From the NCBI GenBank assembly GCA_930990665.1, contig CAKNQN010000008.1:1-64000 (forward strand): a stretch of 64,000 nt of DNA. Direction: 5' to 3'. The stretch is from an uncultured Clostridia bacterium (GTDB taxonomy: Bacteria > Bacillota > Clostridia > Christensenellales > Borkfalkiaceae). The notes below the pieces were generated by a model. It did no database searches. It had not been told where the DNA came from and saw only the letters and a list, made by a program, of their open reading frames with translations. A program made the translations under genes and the position numbers. Position 1 is the first letter of the stretch. Each line of letters begins with the position of its first letter. Below, one piece after another: positions 9,803 to 18,258 of this stretch.

Positions 9803-10711
9803 CTATTTTTTGTCCTGTTCCGCAAGTTCGAGCATGCGCTTCAAGGGGCGGCGCGCCGCCGCGGCGGCTGTCTCATCCACCCGCACTTCGTATCCGCCGC
9901 CGGATAGGCAGGCGAGCGTCTTGGCGAGGGTGACGCGCTTCATATCTTCACATACGCCCGTCACGGGATAAAATTTCCCGCCCGGGCACTGTCTTTTAAG
10001 TTCATACAGCACGCCCGGTTCGGTGGCAACGATCAGTTCGCCCGCAGGCCTCTTTTTCGCAAAGCCGATGATCTCGGAGGTGCTGCCCACAAAATCGGCG
10101 AGGGCGAGGATCTCGCCGCGGCACTCGGGGTGCGCGGCCACCGCCGCCGCGGGGTGCGCCGCTTTCGCTGCCGCGACCGCCTCTGCCGTCAGGCAGGCAT
10201 GCACAGGACAATGCCCGCCCGAGAAATAAAAGTTCTTTTCCGGGACTTTTTTCTGCACCCAACGGCCGAGATTTTCATCGGGGATGAACAGAATGTTTTT
10301 GTTGGGCAGGGCGCGGACGATCTTCACCGCGTTGGAGGAAGTCACGCACACGTCCGAAAGCCCTTTGAGCGCCGCCGAGGAATTGATGTAGCAGACGACG
10401 GCCAGATCGGGCACCTCTGCACGCAGGCGGGCGATCTGTTCGGCGCTCGCCATGTGCGCCATGGGGCAGTCCGCACTCTCGTCGGGGAGCAATACCCGCC
10501 GGGAAGGATTGAGGATCTTCGCGCTCTCCCCCATGAACCGCACCCCGCAGAAAACGATGGTTTGCTTTTCCGTATCGGCCGCTATCTTGGCAAGATAGAA
10601 GGAATCGCCCACACAATCGGCGATCGCCTGCACTTCTTCAGGCACGTAATAATGGGCCAGAACGACCGCGTCTGCCCTCTCTTTCGCCTGCAACAACTCT
10701 TCCTTTGTCAT
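9803..10711 (-). CDS. nadA: Quinolinate synthase
   Basis: VVLAHYYVPEEVQAIADCVGDSFYLAKIAADT, VFCGVRFMGESAKIL; start at MTKEELLQ with upstream SD. Confidence 0.95.
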   Translation of the reverse strand: MTKEELLQAKERADAVVLAHYYVPEEVQAIADCVGDSFYLAKIAADTEKQTIVFCGVRFMGESAKILNPSRRVLLPDESADCPMAHMASAEQIARLRAEVPDLAVVCYINSSAALKGLSDVCVTSSNAVKIVRALPNKNILFIPDENLGRWVQKKVPEKNFYFSGGHCPVHACLTAEAVAAAKAAHPAAAVAAHPECRGEILALADFVGSTSEIIGFAKKRPAGELIVATEPGVLYELKRQCPGGKFYPVTGVCEDMKRVTLAKTLACLSGGGYEVRVDETAAAAARRPLKRMLELAEQDKK

Positions 10712-11095
10712 AACATCCTCTCTTCCTGCGCCGGATACGCAAGTTTGCCTTGTTCTTTCGCTTTGGAACGGGCGCGCTCTCCGCCGTGCGCGGACGCTTT
10801 CGGTTTCCTTGCTCAGTGTGCTTCGCCGCATTGAACGAAGCGTTTGCCGCGCCGCACAGAGCATTGGTCACTTTGCACGGGCCTTTGTGTCGCTCTGCAT
10901 GAGCCTTTGCGTCTTTCCGTGCCGCCTTGCTGCTGTCGGGACTTTTGCCCCTTTGCACAGAACTTCGCGCCTTTCCGTGCTGACCTGCCGCTGTAGCGGC
11001 CTTTGCCCTGTTGCGCAGGGCTCTGCGCCTCATTGCCGCAAACTTTTTATATGCGGTGCCCTTTTTCGGATGACGCTTCGTTTGACGTCCCAAAT

Positions 11096-11124
11096 ACTAT
11101 ACACTATTTTTTTACACATGTCAA
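11096..11124 (-). promoter_or_regulatory. Sigma-A-type promoter for nadABC-niaR
   Basis: On minus strand TTGACA-17 bp-TATAGT, about 380 nt upstream of nadA start. Confidence 0.75.
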
Positions 11125-11129
11125 GACAT
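11118..11129 (-). promoter_or_regulatory. Candidate NiaR operator overlapping the -35
   Basis: Palindrome ATGTC-AA-GACAT overlapping the -35 hexamer of the nad promoter. Confidence 0.45.
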
Positions 11130-11263
11130 CTCGCCCGAAAAAGATCATCTTACAAAAAAAGAGAGGGCAGAAAAAAGAAAAGCCGACCAAAGGAACAAAC
11201 GAGAAGATTTCAAACGAGAAAAAACGGCGCAAGAAGGGAAAGCCGGAGCAAATTACCGACGCG

Positions 11264-11410
11264 GAGCAAAACTTCCCACACGAGGAGGGGCAAAACTTCC
11301 CACTCGAGGAGGGGCAAAACAGCCCACTCGAGGAGGGGGAGGAAAACCTCCCAGACGACGCGGGGCAAAACTTTCCACTCGAGGAGAAAGAAAACTTTCC
11401 ACACGGGGGG
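11264..11410 (+). repeat. 24-bp degenerate tandem repeat, about 6 units (one 27 bp)
   Basis: GAGCAAAACTTCCCACACGAGGAG / GGGCAAAACTTCCCACTCGAGGAG / GGGCAAAACAGCCCACTCGAGGAG / GGGGAGGAAAACCTCCCAGACGACGCG / GGGCAAAACTTTCCACTCGAGGAG / AAAGAAAACTTTCCACACGGGGGG. Confidence 0.95.
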
Positions 11411-11460
11411 ACGAAATGCAACACAGGGAGACAGGAGCCGACACAAAACAGTACAAAAAA

Positions 11461-11477
11461 ACCGCCTTGCGGGCGGT
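11461..11477 (-). terminator. Intrinsic terminator (minus strand)
   Basis: Minus-strand ACCGCC-CGCAA-GGCGGT followed by TTTTTTT. Confidence 0.65.
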
Positions 11478-11507
11478 AAAAATAAGAAGATACATGCAAA
11501 AATACCA

Positions 11508-11611
11508 TGCGCCGATCGGGGTGCGGTCCCGAAAAAACGAAAAAAACTCGGCTCAAAAAAGAGGAGCAGAAAAACGGACTGATTGCGCCGATCGAGGTGC
11601 GGTCACGAAAA
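11508..11611. repeat. 28-bp direct repeat pair (11508-11535 and 11584-11611)
   Basis: TGCGCCGATCGGGGTGCGGTCCCGAAAA vs TGCGCCGATCGAGGTGCGGTCACGAAAA. Confidence 0.92.
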
Positions 11612-11642
11612 TCGGCACAAAAAAGCATACATAAGCGCAGGC

Positions 11643-12317
11643 TCAAAGGAAGATAAATTCGATGCGGAACTTGGCGAAGCGCCCGAACAGGCGGGCGATC
11701 TGCGGCTGCATACTGCGGGGCAGAATGACGCGCGCGATAAAGCCGCAGCGGGAAAACACCTTGCGGCCTATGTACGGGATATGCGCAGCGATGGTGACCT
11801 CACGCAGGGCGGGACACCGTGAAAAGGCGCGGGAAGCGAGCTCTTGCGCCCCCTCGATGCGCACGGCGGTGAGGGCCGTACAGCGCGAAAAGGCTTTTTT
11901 CCCGATCTTTTTTACGCCGGGCGCAAAGGAAACGCGCCCCACGAGCGCATCTTTGCAGGCGGCACGGGCGGCAACTGCGCCGATCGTATCGGGAACACGC
12001 ACCGTTTCCCCCGCTTCACGCGCGGCAAAACGGAGCAGCACCCCGTCCCTGACCGATGATTCCGCGAGCAGGCGGCGTTCCTCTTCCCGGCTGTCACCCG
12101 TAAAGGAATCGGAGACGGCGCGGCTGTCCGAAAGTCCGTAATTGGCTGCCACGATCTCCGCCTTCTGCCGCAGTCGGGATAAAAATCCGCCCGCCTGCGC
12201 CCTCTCGCTCTGCAGAGAATATACCTTGCCGCAATAAGGGCAGACGGCGCGGCCGCCCCCTTCCGCGATGCGCAGAGGCGCGCCGCAGTTTTCACACTCG
12301 AATTTCTGTTTTTCCAT
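11643..12317 (-). CDS. Zinc-ribbon plus leucine-rich-repeat (BspA-like) protein
   Basis: N-terminal CENCGAPL...CPYCG; repeats of VRIEGAQELASRAFSRCPALREVTIAAHIPYIGRKVFSRC. Confidence 0.75.
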   Translation of the reverse strand: MEKQKFECENCGAPLRIAEGGGRAVCPYCGKVYSLQSERAQAGGFLSRLRQKAEIVAANYGLSDSRAVSDSFTGDSREEERRLLAESSVRDGVLLRFAAREAGETVRVPDTIGAVAARAACKDALVGRVSFAPGVKKIGKKAFSRCTALTAVRIEGAQELASRAFSRCPALREVTIAAHIPYIGRKVFSRCGFIARVILPRSMQPQIARLFGRFAKFRIEFIFL

Positions 12318-12390
12318 ATTTTTCTCTCATCTTAAAATCGATCGCCCGCTCCGGTGACGCCTTTGCATCCTTCCGCGCGGAAAAAGGGAC

Positions 12391-13038
12391 TCAGCCGAGC
12401 GTTTCGCGCATCTTTTCGATCGCGGCCGCGCGGCTGTCGCAGCCCAGTTTCATATAGATGGCGCTGATGTAGTTGCGCGCGGTGCCGTCAGAAAGATTGA
12501 GCGCCGAGGCGATCTGCCGGTTGTTGAAACCTTCGTAGAGCATGACGGCGATCTCCACCTCGCGGTCGGAAAGGCCGAAGGCGCGGCGCAATTTGATCTC
12601 GCGGTCGGAGGTGACCATCTTGGCGGCATCGGTGATCTTGCGGGCGATCTTGGCGGGGAGGATGGTGTCCCCCTTGTAGGCATTCTTGATCGCCTCGATG
12701 AGCGCATCCGCGCTGATATCCTTCAGAAGATAGCCGCAGGCGCCGTTGTTGAGGGCATTGAGGATATAATCGCTGTCGTCGAAGGTGGTGAGGATGAGCA
12801 CCTTCACGTTCGGATAGCGCTTGGTGATCTCGCCGGTGGTGACCACGCCGTTCATGCCGGGCATGCGGATATCCAGCAGGACCACGTCGGGCACGGCGCC
12901 CGCCGCCATCCTGTCCAGCGCCTGCTGTCCGCCGCTCTCGACGGCGATGACGTCGATATCGTCGCTGGAGGCGATCACGCTGCGGATGCCTTCGGAAAGT
13001 ATTACCTGATCGTCGACGATCATCACTTTAATCTTCAT
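12391..13038 (-). CDS. Response regulator, NarL/LuxR family
   Basis: KVMIVDDQVILSEGIRSVI...DVVLLDIRMPGMNG receiver; C-terminal LuxR HTH GLSDREVEIAVMLYEGFNNRQIASALNLSDGTARNYISAIYMKLG. Confidence 0.93.
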   Translation of the reverse strand: MKIKVMIVDDQVILSEGIRSVIASSDDIDVIAVESGGQQALDRMAAGAVPDVVLLDIRMPGMNGVVTTGEITKRYPNVKVLILTTFDDSDYILNALNNGACGYLLKDISADALIEAIKNAYKGDTILPAKIARKITDAAKMVTSDREIKLRRAFGLSDREVEIAVMLYEGFNNRQIASALNLSDGTARNYISAIYMKLGCDSRAAAIEKMRETLG

Positions 13039-14323
13039 TGCTCTGTTCCCTCTTTTCGCCCGCAGGCTGCAATTTGTATTTTCCGGGAAGGCTGAGACGG
13101 ATCTCAAACCCCTCCCCTTCTTCCGAAGAGAAATTGACCATGCCGCCGAAAGACTCCGCCTTGGCGCGCATGCCCGAAAGCCCGAATCCCTCGCGGAAAT
13201 TCGCCATGTTCACGCCGCTGCCGTTGTCCGAAAGCAGCATCTCGACATAGTTGCCCATGTCTTTGAGCTCAAAAAAGAATGCGGTGCTTCCGCCGTGACG
13301 GATCCCGTTGGAGATCCCCTCGCGCAGGGTGTTGGCGATGAACCGTTCCGCCTCTTCGGTCAGCTCGATGTCGTCGATCTTGCTGCGGATGGTAAACAGG
13401 CCCGCCGTCTCCCCGAGAATGTTTTCCAGATACTGCTTGAAAGAAATATTTTCATTTCTCCCGGACAGAAGATGCACCGAAAGGCGCAGCTCTTCCAGGC
13501 AATTCTTCGCCTGCATGTGCGCGGCAGCGATCTGGCGTTTGGCCTCTTCCGGATCCTTGTCCACGGCAAGCCGCGCCGCCTCCGTCTGCATGATGACCGT
13601 CGTGAGCGAGTGCCCCACCGTATCGTGGATGTCCTTGGCGATGCGGTTGCGCTCTTCGATGACGGTGGCCTCTTCGAGCTTGTCGTACGCGCGCAAGAGC
13701 TCGTTGCGGCTCTCTTCCAGTTCGGAAAGATTTTGCTCAATTTGCTTATTCTTGCGGGAAAGCGCCATCGCAAAGTTGAACATGATAAAGTGCAAGACGA
13801 GCAGAACGAGCGCCAGAACATATTCGGAAGAGATGTCGAACGCCGAACCGAACTCGTTGTGGATGACCGCGCTGACCGTATACACCACCGTGTAGGAGGC
13901 GAGATTGACGGCGAACATGATGAAGTTGTCGCGCAGAAGGGGCGCGGAGAGATAGAACTCGGAAAGGACGAGCGCGTAGATGAGGTAGCAGTAAGAGGAG
14001 TGAATGGCGATGGAGACGCGCCAGCCGGAAAAAACCGCGATCACGATGAGAAGGAGGCTGTCGAGCACATACCAGGCGATCTTACGGTGAAAGGTGCCCA
14101 TGGCGAAGATCTTCACCGCCATGGAGACGATAAGCACGGCGGAGGCGGAAGCCGTCATGATGACGGCGAGAGTCCCCAGGCGAATGGAAGAGACCGCCAC
14201 GACCACGCACAGAACGCACAGGAGCGCAAAGATGATGACGCGCAAAACCTGCAGAAAGTTTCCGTCGCGGAAGAGGAAATACAGCGCATTCCTGCCCTTT
14301 TTCTTGTCCTTTTTCGGGCTCAT
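13028..14323 (-). CDS. Membrane sensor histidine kinase (HisKA_3 type)
   Basis: Multiple TM segments; ERNRIAKDIHDTVGHSLTTVIMQTEAARL; HATPase region; overlaps response regulator. Confidence 0.92.
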   Translation of the reverse strand: MSPKKDKKKGRNALYFLFRDGNFLQVLRVIIFALLCVLCVVVAVSSIRLGTLAVIMTASASAVLIVSMAVKIFAMGTFHRKIAWYVLDSLLLIVIAVFSGWRVSIAIHSSYCYLIYALVLSEFYLSAPLLRDNFIMFAVNLASYTVVYTVSAVIHNEFGSAFDISSEYVLALVLLVLHFIMFNFAMALSRKNKQIEQNLSELEESRNELLRAYDKLEEATVIEERNRIAKDIHDTVGHSLTTVIMQTEAARLAVDKDPEEAKRQIAAAHMQAKNCLEELRLSVHLLSGRNENISFKQYLENILGETAGLFTIRSKIDDIELTEEAERFIANTLREGISNGIRHGGSTAFFFELKDMGNYVEMLLSDNGSGVNMANFREGFGLSGMRAKAESFGGMVNFSSEEGEGFEIRLSLPGKYKLQPAGEKREQSNED

Positions 14324-15762
14324 TCCTCTTTCAGCCAGCCTTCCGCCTGCGACAGGCGCGCAAGGCAGCGCTCCTTTCCGAGCAGCTCCGCCATCTCGCT
14401 GGCGCCGCCCGGCGTATTTTCGCGGGCGGTGAGCGCGATGCGCACGCACCACAGCACCTGCCCGTTCTTCATGCCCAGGTCCCCCGCCAGCGCCACGAGC
14501 GCGGCGTACAGCTCGGCATTTTCAAATTTCTCCACCCCCGCAAGCGTTTGCGCCGCGGCGGGCAGAACGGTCTTGGCGATCTGCGCATCCGACTTCATCT
14601 TTTTGTTGAAATACAGGGCCGGATCGATCTTGCCGTATTCTTCGAGAAAATCCAGTTTGGACGGGATCTCGCTGAGGATGTCCACGCGCGTCTTGACGAT
14701 GGCGAGAAGTTTCTCCGCATCGTATTTGCCGTACGCCTTGCTCTTTTCCAGAAAAGGCGTCGCCAGGGCCGCGAACTCTTCCCCGCTCATCTCCTTGAGA
14801 TATTCGCCCGAGAGCCAGCGCAGTTTCGCCTCGTCGAAGATGGCGGGCGATTTGTTCAGCCCCGAAAGGGAAAAATTCTCTTCCAGCTCTCTGAGCGTCA
14901 TCTTTTCGGTGTTGGTTTTGGGGCTCCAGCCGAGAAGCGCGATGTAGTTGACGATCGCCTGCTTCACATACCCCTTCGCGACGAGATCCTGGTAACTCGC
15001 GTCTCCGTTACGCTTGGAGAGCTTGTTGTGCGCGTCTTTCATGATGGGCGGCAGGTGGATATAGACAGGCCGCTGCCAGCCGAACGCGTCGTACATGAGA
15101 TTGTATTTGGGGGTGGATGAGAGATATTCGCTGCCGCGGATGACGTGCGTGATCCCCATCAGGTGATCGTCCACGACGTTCGCAAAATTGTAGGTGGGCA
15201 TGCCGTCGCTCTTGAGAAGGATACCGTCTTCGATGTCCTTGAAATCGACGCTCACCTTCCCGTAGACGAGGTCTTCGTAGCTCCCCGTGCCTTCGAGCGG
15301 CACATTCTGGCGGATGACGTACGGAACGCCCGCGGCCAGCTTCTCTGCAACTTCCTCTTTGGAGAGATGCAGACAGTGCTTGTCATAGCGGCCGACGCCG
15401 TTCTCGTCTTTGAGCGACTCGATGCGCTCTTTGTCGCAGAAACAATAGTATGCCCCGCCCAGCCGCACGAGTTCTTCGGCGTATTTTTTATAGATGGCGG
15501 CGCGCTCACTCTGCACGTACGGCCCGCACGGCCCGCCGATGTCCGGCCCCTCGTCGTAGGTGATGCCGGCATCTTTGAGGGTGTCGTAGATGATCTGCAC
15601 CGCATCCTCCACATACCGTTTGGCGTCGGTATCTTCCAGGCGCAGGATAAACTTCCCGCCCTCTTTTTTCGCGTAGAGATAGCCGTAAAGGGCGGTGCGC
15701 AGGTTGCCGATGTGCATATACCCCGTAGGACTGGGGGCAAATCTCGTTCTCACTTCATTCAT
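14320..15762 (-). CDS. gltX: Glutamyl-tRNA synthetase
   Basis: VRTRFAPSPTGYMHIGNLRTALYGYLYAKKEGGKFILRLEDTD and KLSKRNGD motif. Confidence 0.96.
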   Translation of the reverse strand: MNEVRTRFAPSPTGYMHIGNLRTALYGYLYAKKEGGKFILRLEDTDAKRYVEDAVQIIYDTLKDAGITYDEGPDIGGPCGPYVQSERAAIYKKYAEELVRLGGAYYCFCDKERIESLKDENGVGRYDKHCLHLSKEEVAEKLAAGVPYVIRQNVPLEGTGSYEDLVYGKVSVDFKDIEDGILLKSDGMPTYNFANVVDDHLMGITHVIRGSEYLSSTPKYNLMYDAFGWQRPVYIHLPPIMKDAHNKLSKRNGDASYQDLVAKGYVKQAIVNYIALLGWSPKTNTEKMTLRELEENFSLSGLNKSPAIFDEAKLRWLSGEYLKEMSGEEFAALATPFLEKSKAYGKYDAEKLLAIVKTRVDILSEIPSKLDFLEEYGKIDPALYFNKKMKSDAQIAKTVLPAAAQTLAGVEKFENAELYAALVALAGDLGMKNGQVLWCVRIALTARENTPGGASEMAELLGKERCLARLSQAEGWLKEE

Positions 15763-15811
15763 AGTCTTGACCTCTCAGCTGTGAAATTCTTGAAATTTTT
15801 CGGCGCCGCCC

Positions 15812-16513
15812 TTAAAGCAGCAGCGCTTTGAGGCGGTCTTCCTGGTAATAGCTGTACATTTTGCCGTCGGAAAAGATGATGCTGTCCTGCAGCATCACAC
15901 CGTGCAGCGCACACATCTCGCCCAGTTCGCGCAGGGACGCGTCGTCCTGCAAAGAGGGCTGACAGTTTCCGCTCGGATGATTGTGCGCAAAGATGACCCC
16001 GGACGGACGCATTTCGCCCAGAAGCGTTCCGAGCGTCTTGCTGTCAAAACGGATTTTCTGCCTGTCGGCACCGTCCAGCGTCTTGCAGGCCAGAAGGTTG
16101 CCCGCATCGTCCAGCAGATAGACCTCCGCACACTCGTTCTCCGCCGCAGAAAAACGCTCCGCGACAAACGCCCGCACCTGCCCGAAATTGCGCAGGTTCA
16201 CCCGCCGGCGGCCGGGCATCTTTCCGATGCGCGCAAGAAGCCTGCCGCACAGCCAGATGCGCTCTGCCGTGTGCGGCCCGATCCCCGCCACCATGCACAG
16301 AAGCCGCGGCGTGGCCGTAAATATGTGCTGCAGGTCGATAAAACTGTCCAGCAGACGGTGCGCGATGGGATTGGTGTTCTTTCTGTCGATGCTGTCGTAC
16401 AGCAGGATCTCAAGCAATTCGCAGTCGGTCAGCGATTCGTCGGCAGAAAGAAGGCGCTCCCGCATGCGCTCTCTGTGCCCTTCATGCATCGGCGGTTTTT
16501 CCTCCCGGACCAA
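15812..16513 (-). CDS. radC: RadC-family JAB-domain protein
   Basis: MHEGHRERMRERLL...HNHPSGNCQPSLQDDASLRELGEMCALHGVMLQDSIIFSDGKMYSYY. Confidence 0.88.
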   Translation of the reverse strand: MVREEKPPMHEGHRERMRERLLSADESLTDCELLEILLYDSIDRKNTNPIAHRLLDSFIDLQHIFTATPRLLCMVAGIGPHTAERIWLCGRLLARIGKMPGRRRVNLRNFGQVRAFVAERFSAAENECAEVYLLDDAGNLLACKTLDGADRQKIRFDSKTLGTLLGEMRPSGVIFAHNHPSGNCQPSLQDDASLRELGEMCALHGVMLQDSIIFSDGKMYSYYQEDRLKALLL

Positions 16514-16624
16514 TTACGGTATGTTCGGGAATATTTTACCACATTTATACGCTTTTGTACATCCTTTTTCCGATCCTCTCGAATTTTTTCTCCCCCACCG
16601 CCATTCTTTCCGCACAGAGCCGCC

Positions 16625-16762
16625 CCGCCGCGAAATTTTTTATGCAAAGGTACCTGCCGCGTTGTTTTTTTGCAAAGGTTTCTACCGCGATGTTATTTAT
16701 GCAACGGCGCCCGACGCGGTTTTCCGATCTGCGGGAAAGCTGCCGCGCTTTTTTTATGCAAA
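16625..16762. repeat. About 29-bp degenerate tandem repeat, 4-5 units
   Basis: Repeated CYRCCGCG-N-TTTTTTATGCAAAGG units starting near 16625, 16654, 16682, (16711 degenerate) and 16740. Confidence 0.8.
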
Positions 16763-16798
16763 GGCGCCCCGCCGCTGCAAAAGCAGCGGCGGGGCGCC
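16763..16798 (-). terminator. Strong hairpin downstream of M23 peptidase gene
   Basis: GGCGCCCCGCCGCTGC-AAAA-GCAGCGGCGGGGCGCC, 16-bp perfect stem. Confidence 0.75.
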
Positions 16799-16821
16799 CG
16801 TGGGATGAGATGGAGAAAAAA

Positions 16822-17487
16822 TTATTTTTCGTCGTAGTCAAGATAAGCGACGGGGTCGATGCTGGCGCCGTCTTCGATCACTTCGAAGTGCAGGTGTGCG
16901 CCTTCGGCGAACTCGTTGCCCATCGCGTCGGCCGCCGCGGAAACGCTGCCGATGGTCTGGCCCTGGGCCACGCTGTCGCCCACTTTCAGGCCGGCCGCCA
17001 CGTCGATAGAAGCATATTCCGTCTTGAGTCCGTTGCCGTGGTCAAGCACCACTTTCCCGCCTTCGAGGATGGTATCGGTGATGCTTTCCACCGTGCCCGC
17101 ATACGCCGCCGTGACAGACGTGCCCGCCTCTGCCTTGAAGTCGATGCCCGTGTGCAGGTTATAGCGGTTGAGCGTCTGGTTGTGCCAGAACGTGAAGGTC
17201 GTGCCGAGTTCGGCATTCTGAACGGGCATAGAAAATACCGGTTCCACGTCGCTGGGGGTGTCCGGCTCATCCGGTTTGTCTTCCTCTCCCTGCTCGTCCT
17301 TGTCGTCATCGGGCACGGGCTGTTCGATGGATACGCCGTTATCGCGCGTCACAAATACAGCTGTAAGGGTGATCGCTGCGATGAGCACGAGCGCGCACGC
17401 CGCCAATACGATTGTATATACGACCTTGCGGCGCGACTTTGCGGGGACTTCGCCCTGCTGCTCCAGTTCTTCGTGATTTTTTTTCAT
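16822..17487 (-). CDS. Membrane-anchored M23 family metallopeptidase (SpoIIQ-like)
   Basis: TM segment VVYTIVLAACALVLIAAITLTAVFV; LHTGIDFKAEAGTSVTAAYAGTVESI...LDHGNGLKTEYASI...GAHLHFEV. Confidence 0.85.
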   Translation of the reverse strand: MKKNHEELEQQGEVPAKSRRKVVYTIVLAACALVLIAAITLTAVFVTRDNGVSIEQPVPDDDKDEQGEEDKPDEPDTPSDVEPVFSMPVQNAELGTTFTFWHNQTLNRYNLHTGIDFKAEAGTSVTAAYAGTVESITDTILEGGKVVLDHGNGLKTEYASIDVAAGLKVGDSVAQGQTIGSVSAAADAMGNEFAEGAHLHFEVIEDGASIDPVAYLDYDEK

Positions 17488-17579
17488 CTTTCTTTCCTCC
17501 GAAAAGATTTTGTTGGTTTGATTTTTGACACTTTCGCCGCATTTATACCCGCGGCGAAAAAATTTTTGCAAAACCCTGC

Positions 17580-18014
17580 TCAATACCCGCCGAAAATGAG
17601 CGGCGACCCCACCGCGGCCCTGCCGCCGCGCACGGCCACGTGCAGGTTCACCCGCTGCCCGCCGATCTCCACGCTACCGGGAAGGCGCGGAGAATAATAA
17701 TAATAGTTTTCCACGTCCGCCGCGCGCTCGGCAAAGGCGAGCGTCGCGCCGTACTTCTGCGCCTGGGAGAAGGCCTCTTCGACGCTCTCATACTGCGCGC
17801 TTTCCCCCGTGAGTCCGCAAAGCGTCAGTTTTACGGCAAACGCTTGCTGCGGCGTCGCCTGCACGATCTGCGCCTGCGAGCTCGCACTCTGCGCGTAAAA
17901 GGTGTAGGACTGCGCGCCCGCAAACAGCAGCGAGCGCTCCGCAAGCTGGGGAAGAAGGAGTGCCGCCGCGCACAGAAGGGCCGCCGCAAACGGCGCAAAG
18001 ATCTTTGCGAACAT
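17580..18014 (-). CDS. Hypothetical secreted/membrane protein
   Basis: N-terminal hydrophobic segment; ORF immediately upstream of the M23 gene. Confidence 0.6.
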   Translation of the reverse strand: MFAKIFAPFAAALLCAAALLLPQLAERSLLFAGAQSYTFYAQSASSQAQIVQATPQQAFAVKLTLCGLTGESAQYESVEEAFSQAQKYGATLAFAERAADVENYYYYSPRLPGSVEIGGQRVNLHVAVRGGRAAVGSPLIFGGY

Positions 18015-18258
18015 AAAAAATCGCCTCCGGACAGTTTCGGAGACGATTATAGACAGAAATTCATTTTCTTATGCGCGAGGTGCAAAATTTTACTTTCCGT
18101 ACGCTCGGGCACGGCCTTTTGCCGCGCGACGCCCTGCACTGCGGCGGGATTCGGCGGACGAACACGACGTATTTACAATCCGAGGAGCAGATGCACAGGC
18201 GTTCGGGAATGGCGGACGCGCTCGGACGGGCGCCCCCACCCCGATAGCGCGGGCGGAA

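Noticed and set aside
11264-11410. Possible CRISPR array
   Set aside because: Repeats are directly contiguous with no unique spacers and no cas genes nearby
11118-11582. Plus-strand ORF MSRHLARKRSS... (Lys/Arg-rich repeat protein)
   Set aside because: No SD, start overlaps the nad promoter, several frames equally open because of purine bias; not called as CDS
13295-14947. 550-aa plus-strand ORF antisense to histidine kinase and gltX
   Set aside because: Shadow ORF of GC-rich coding sequence
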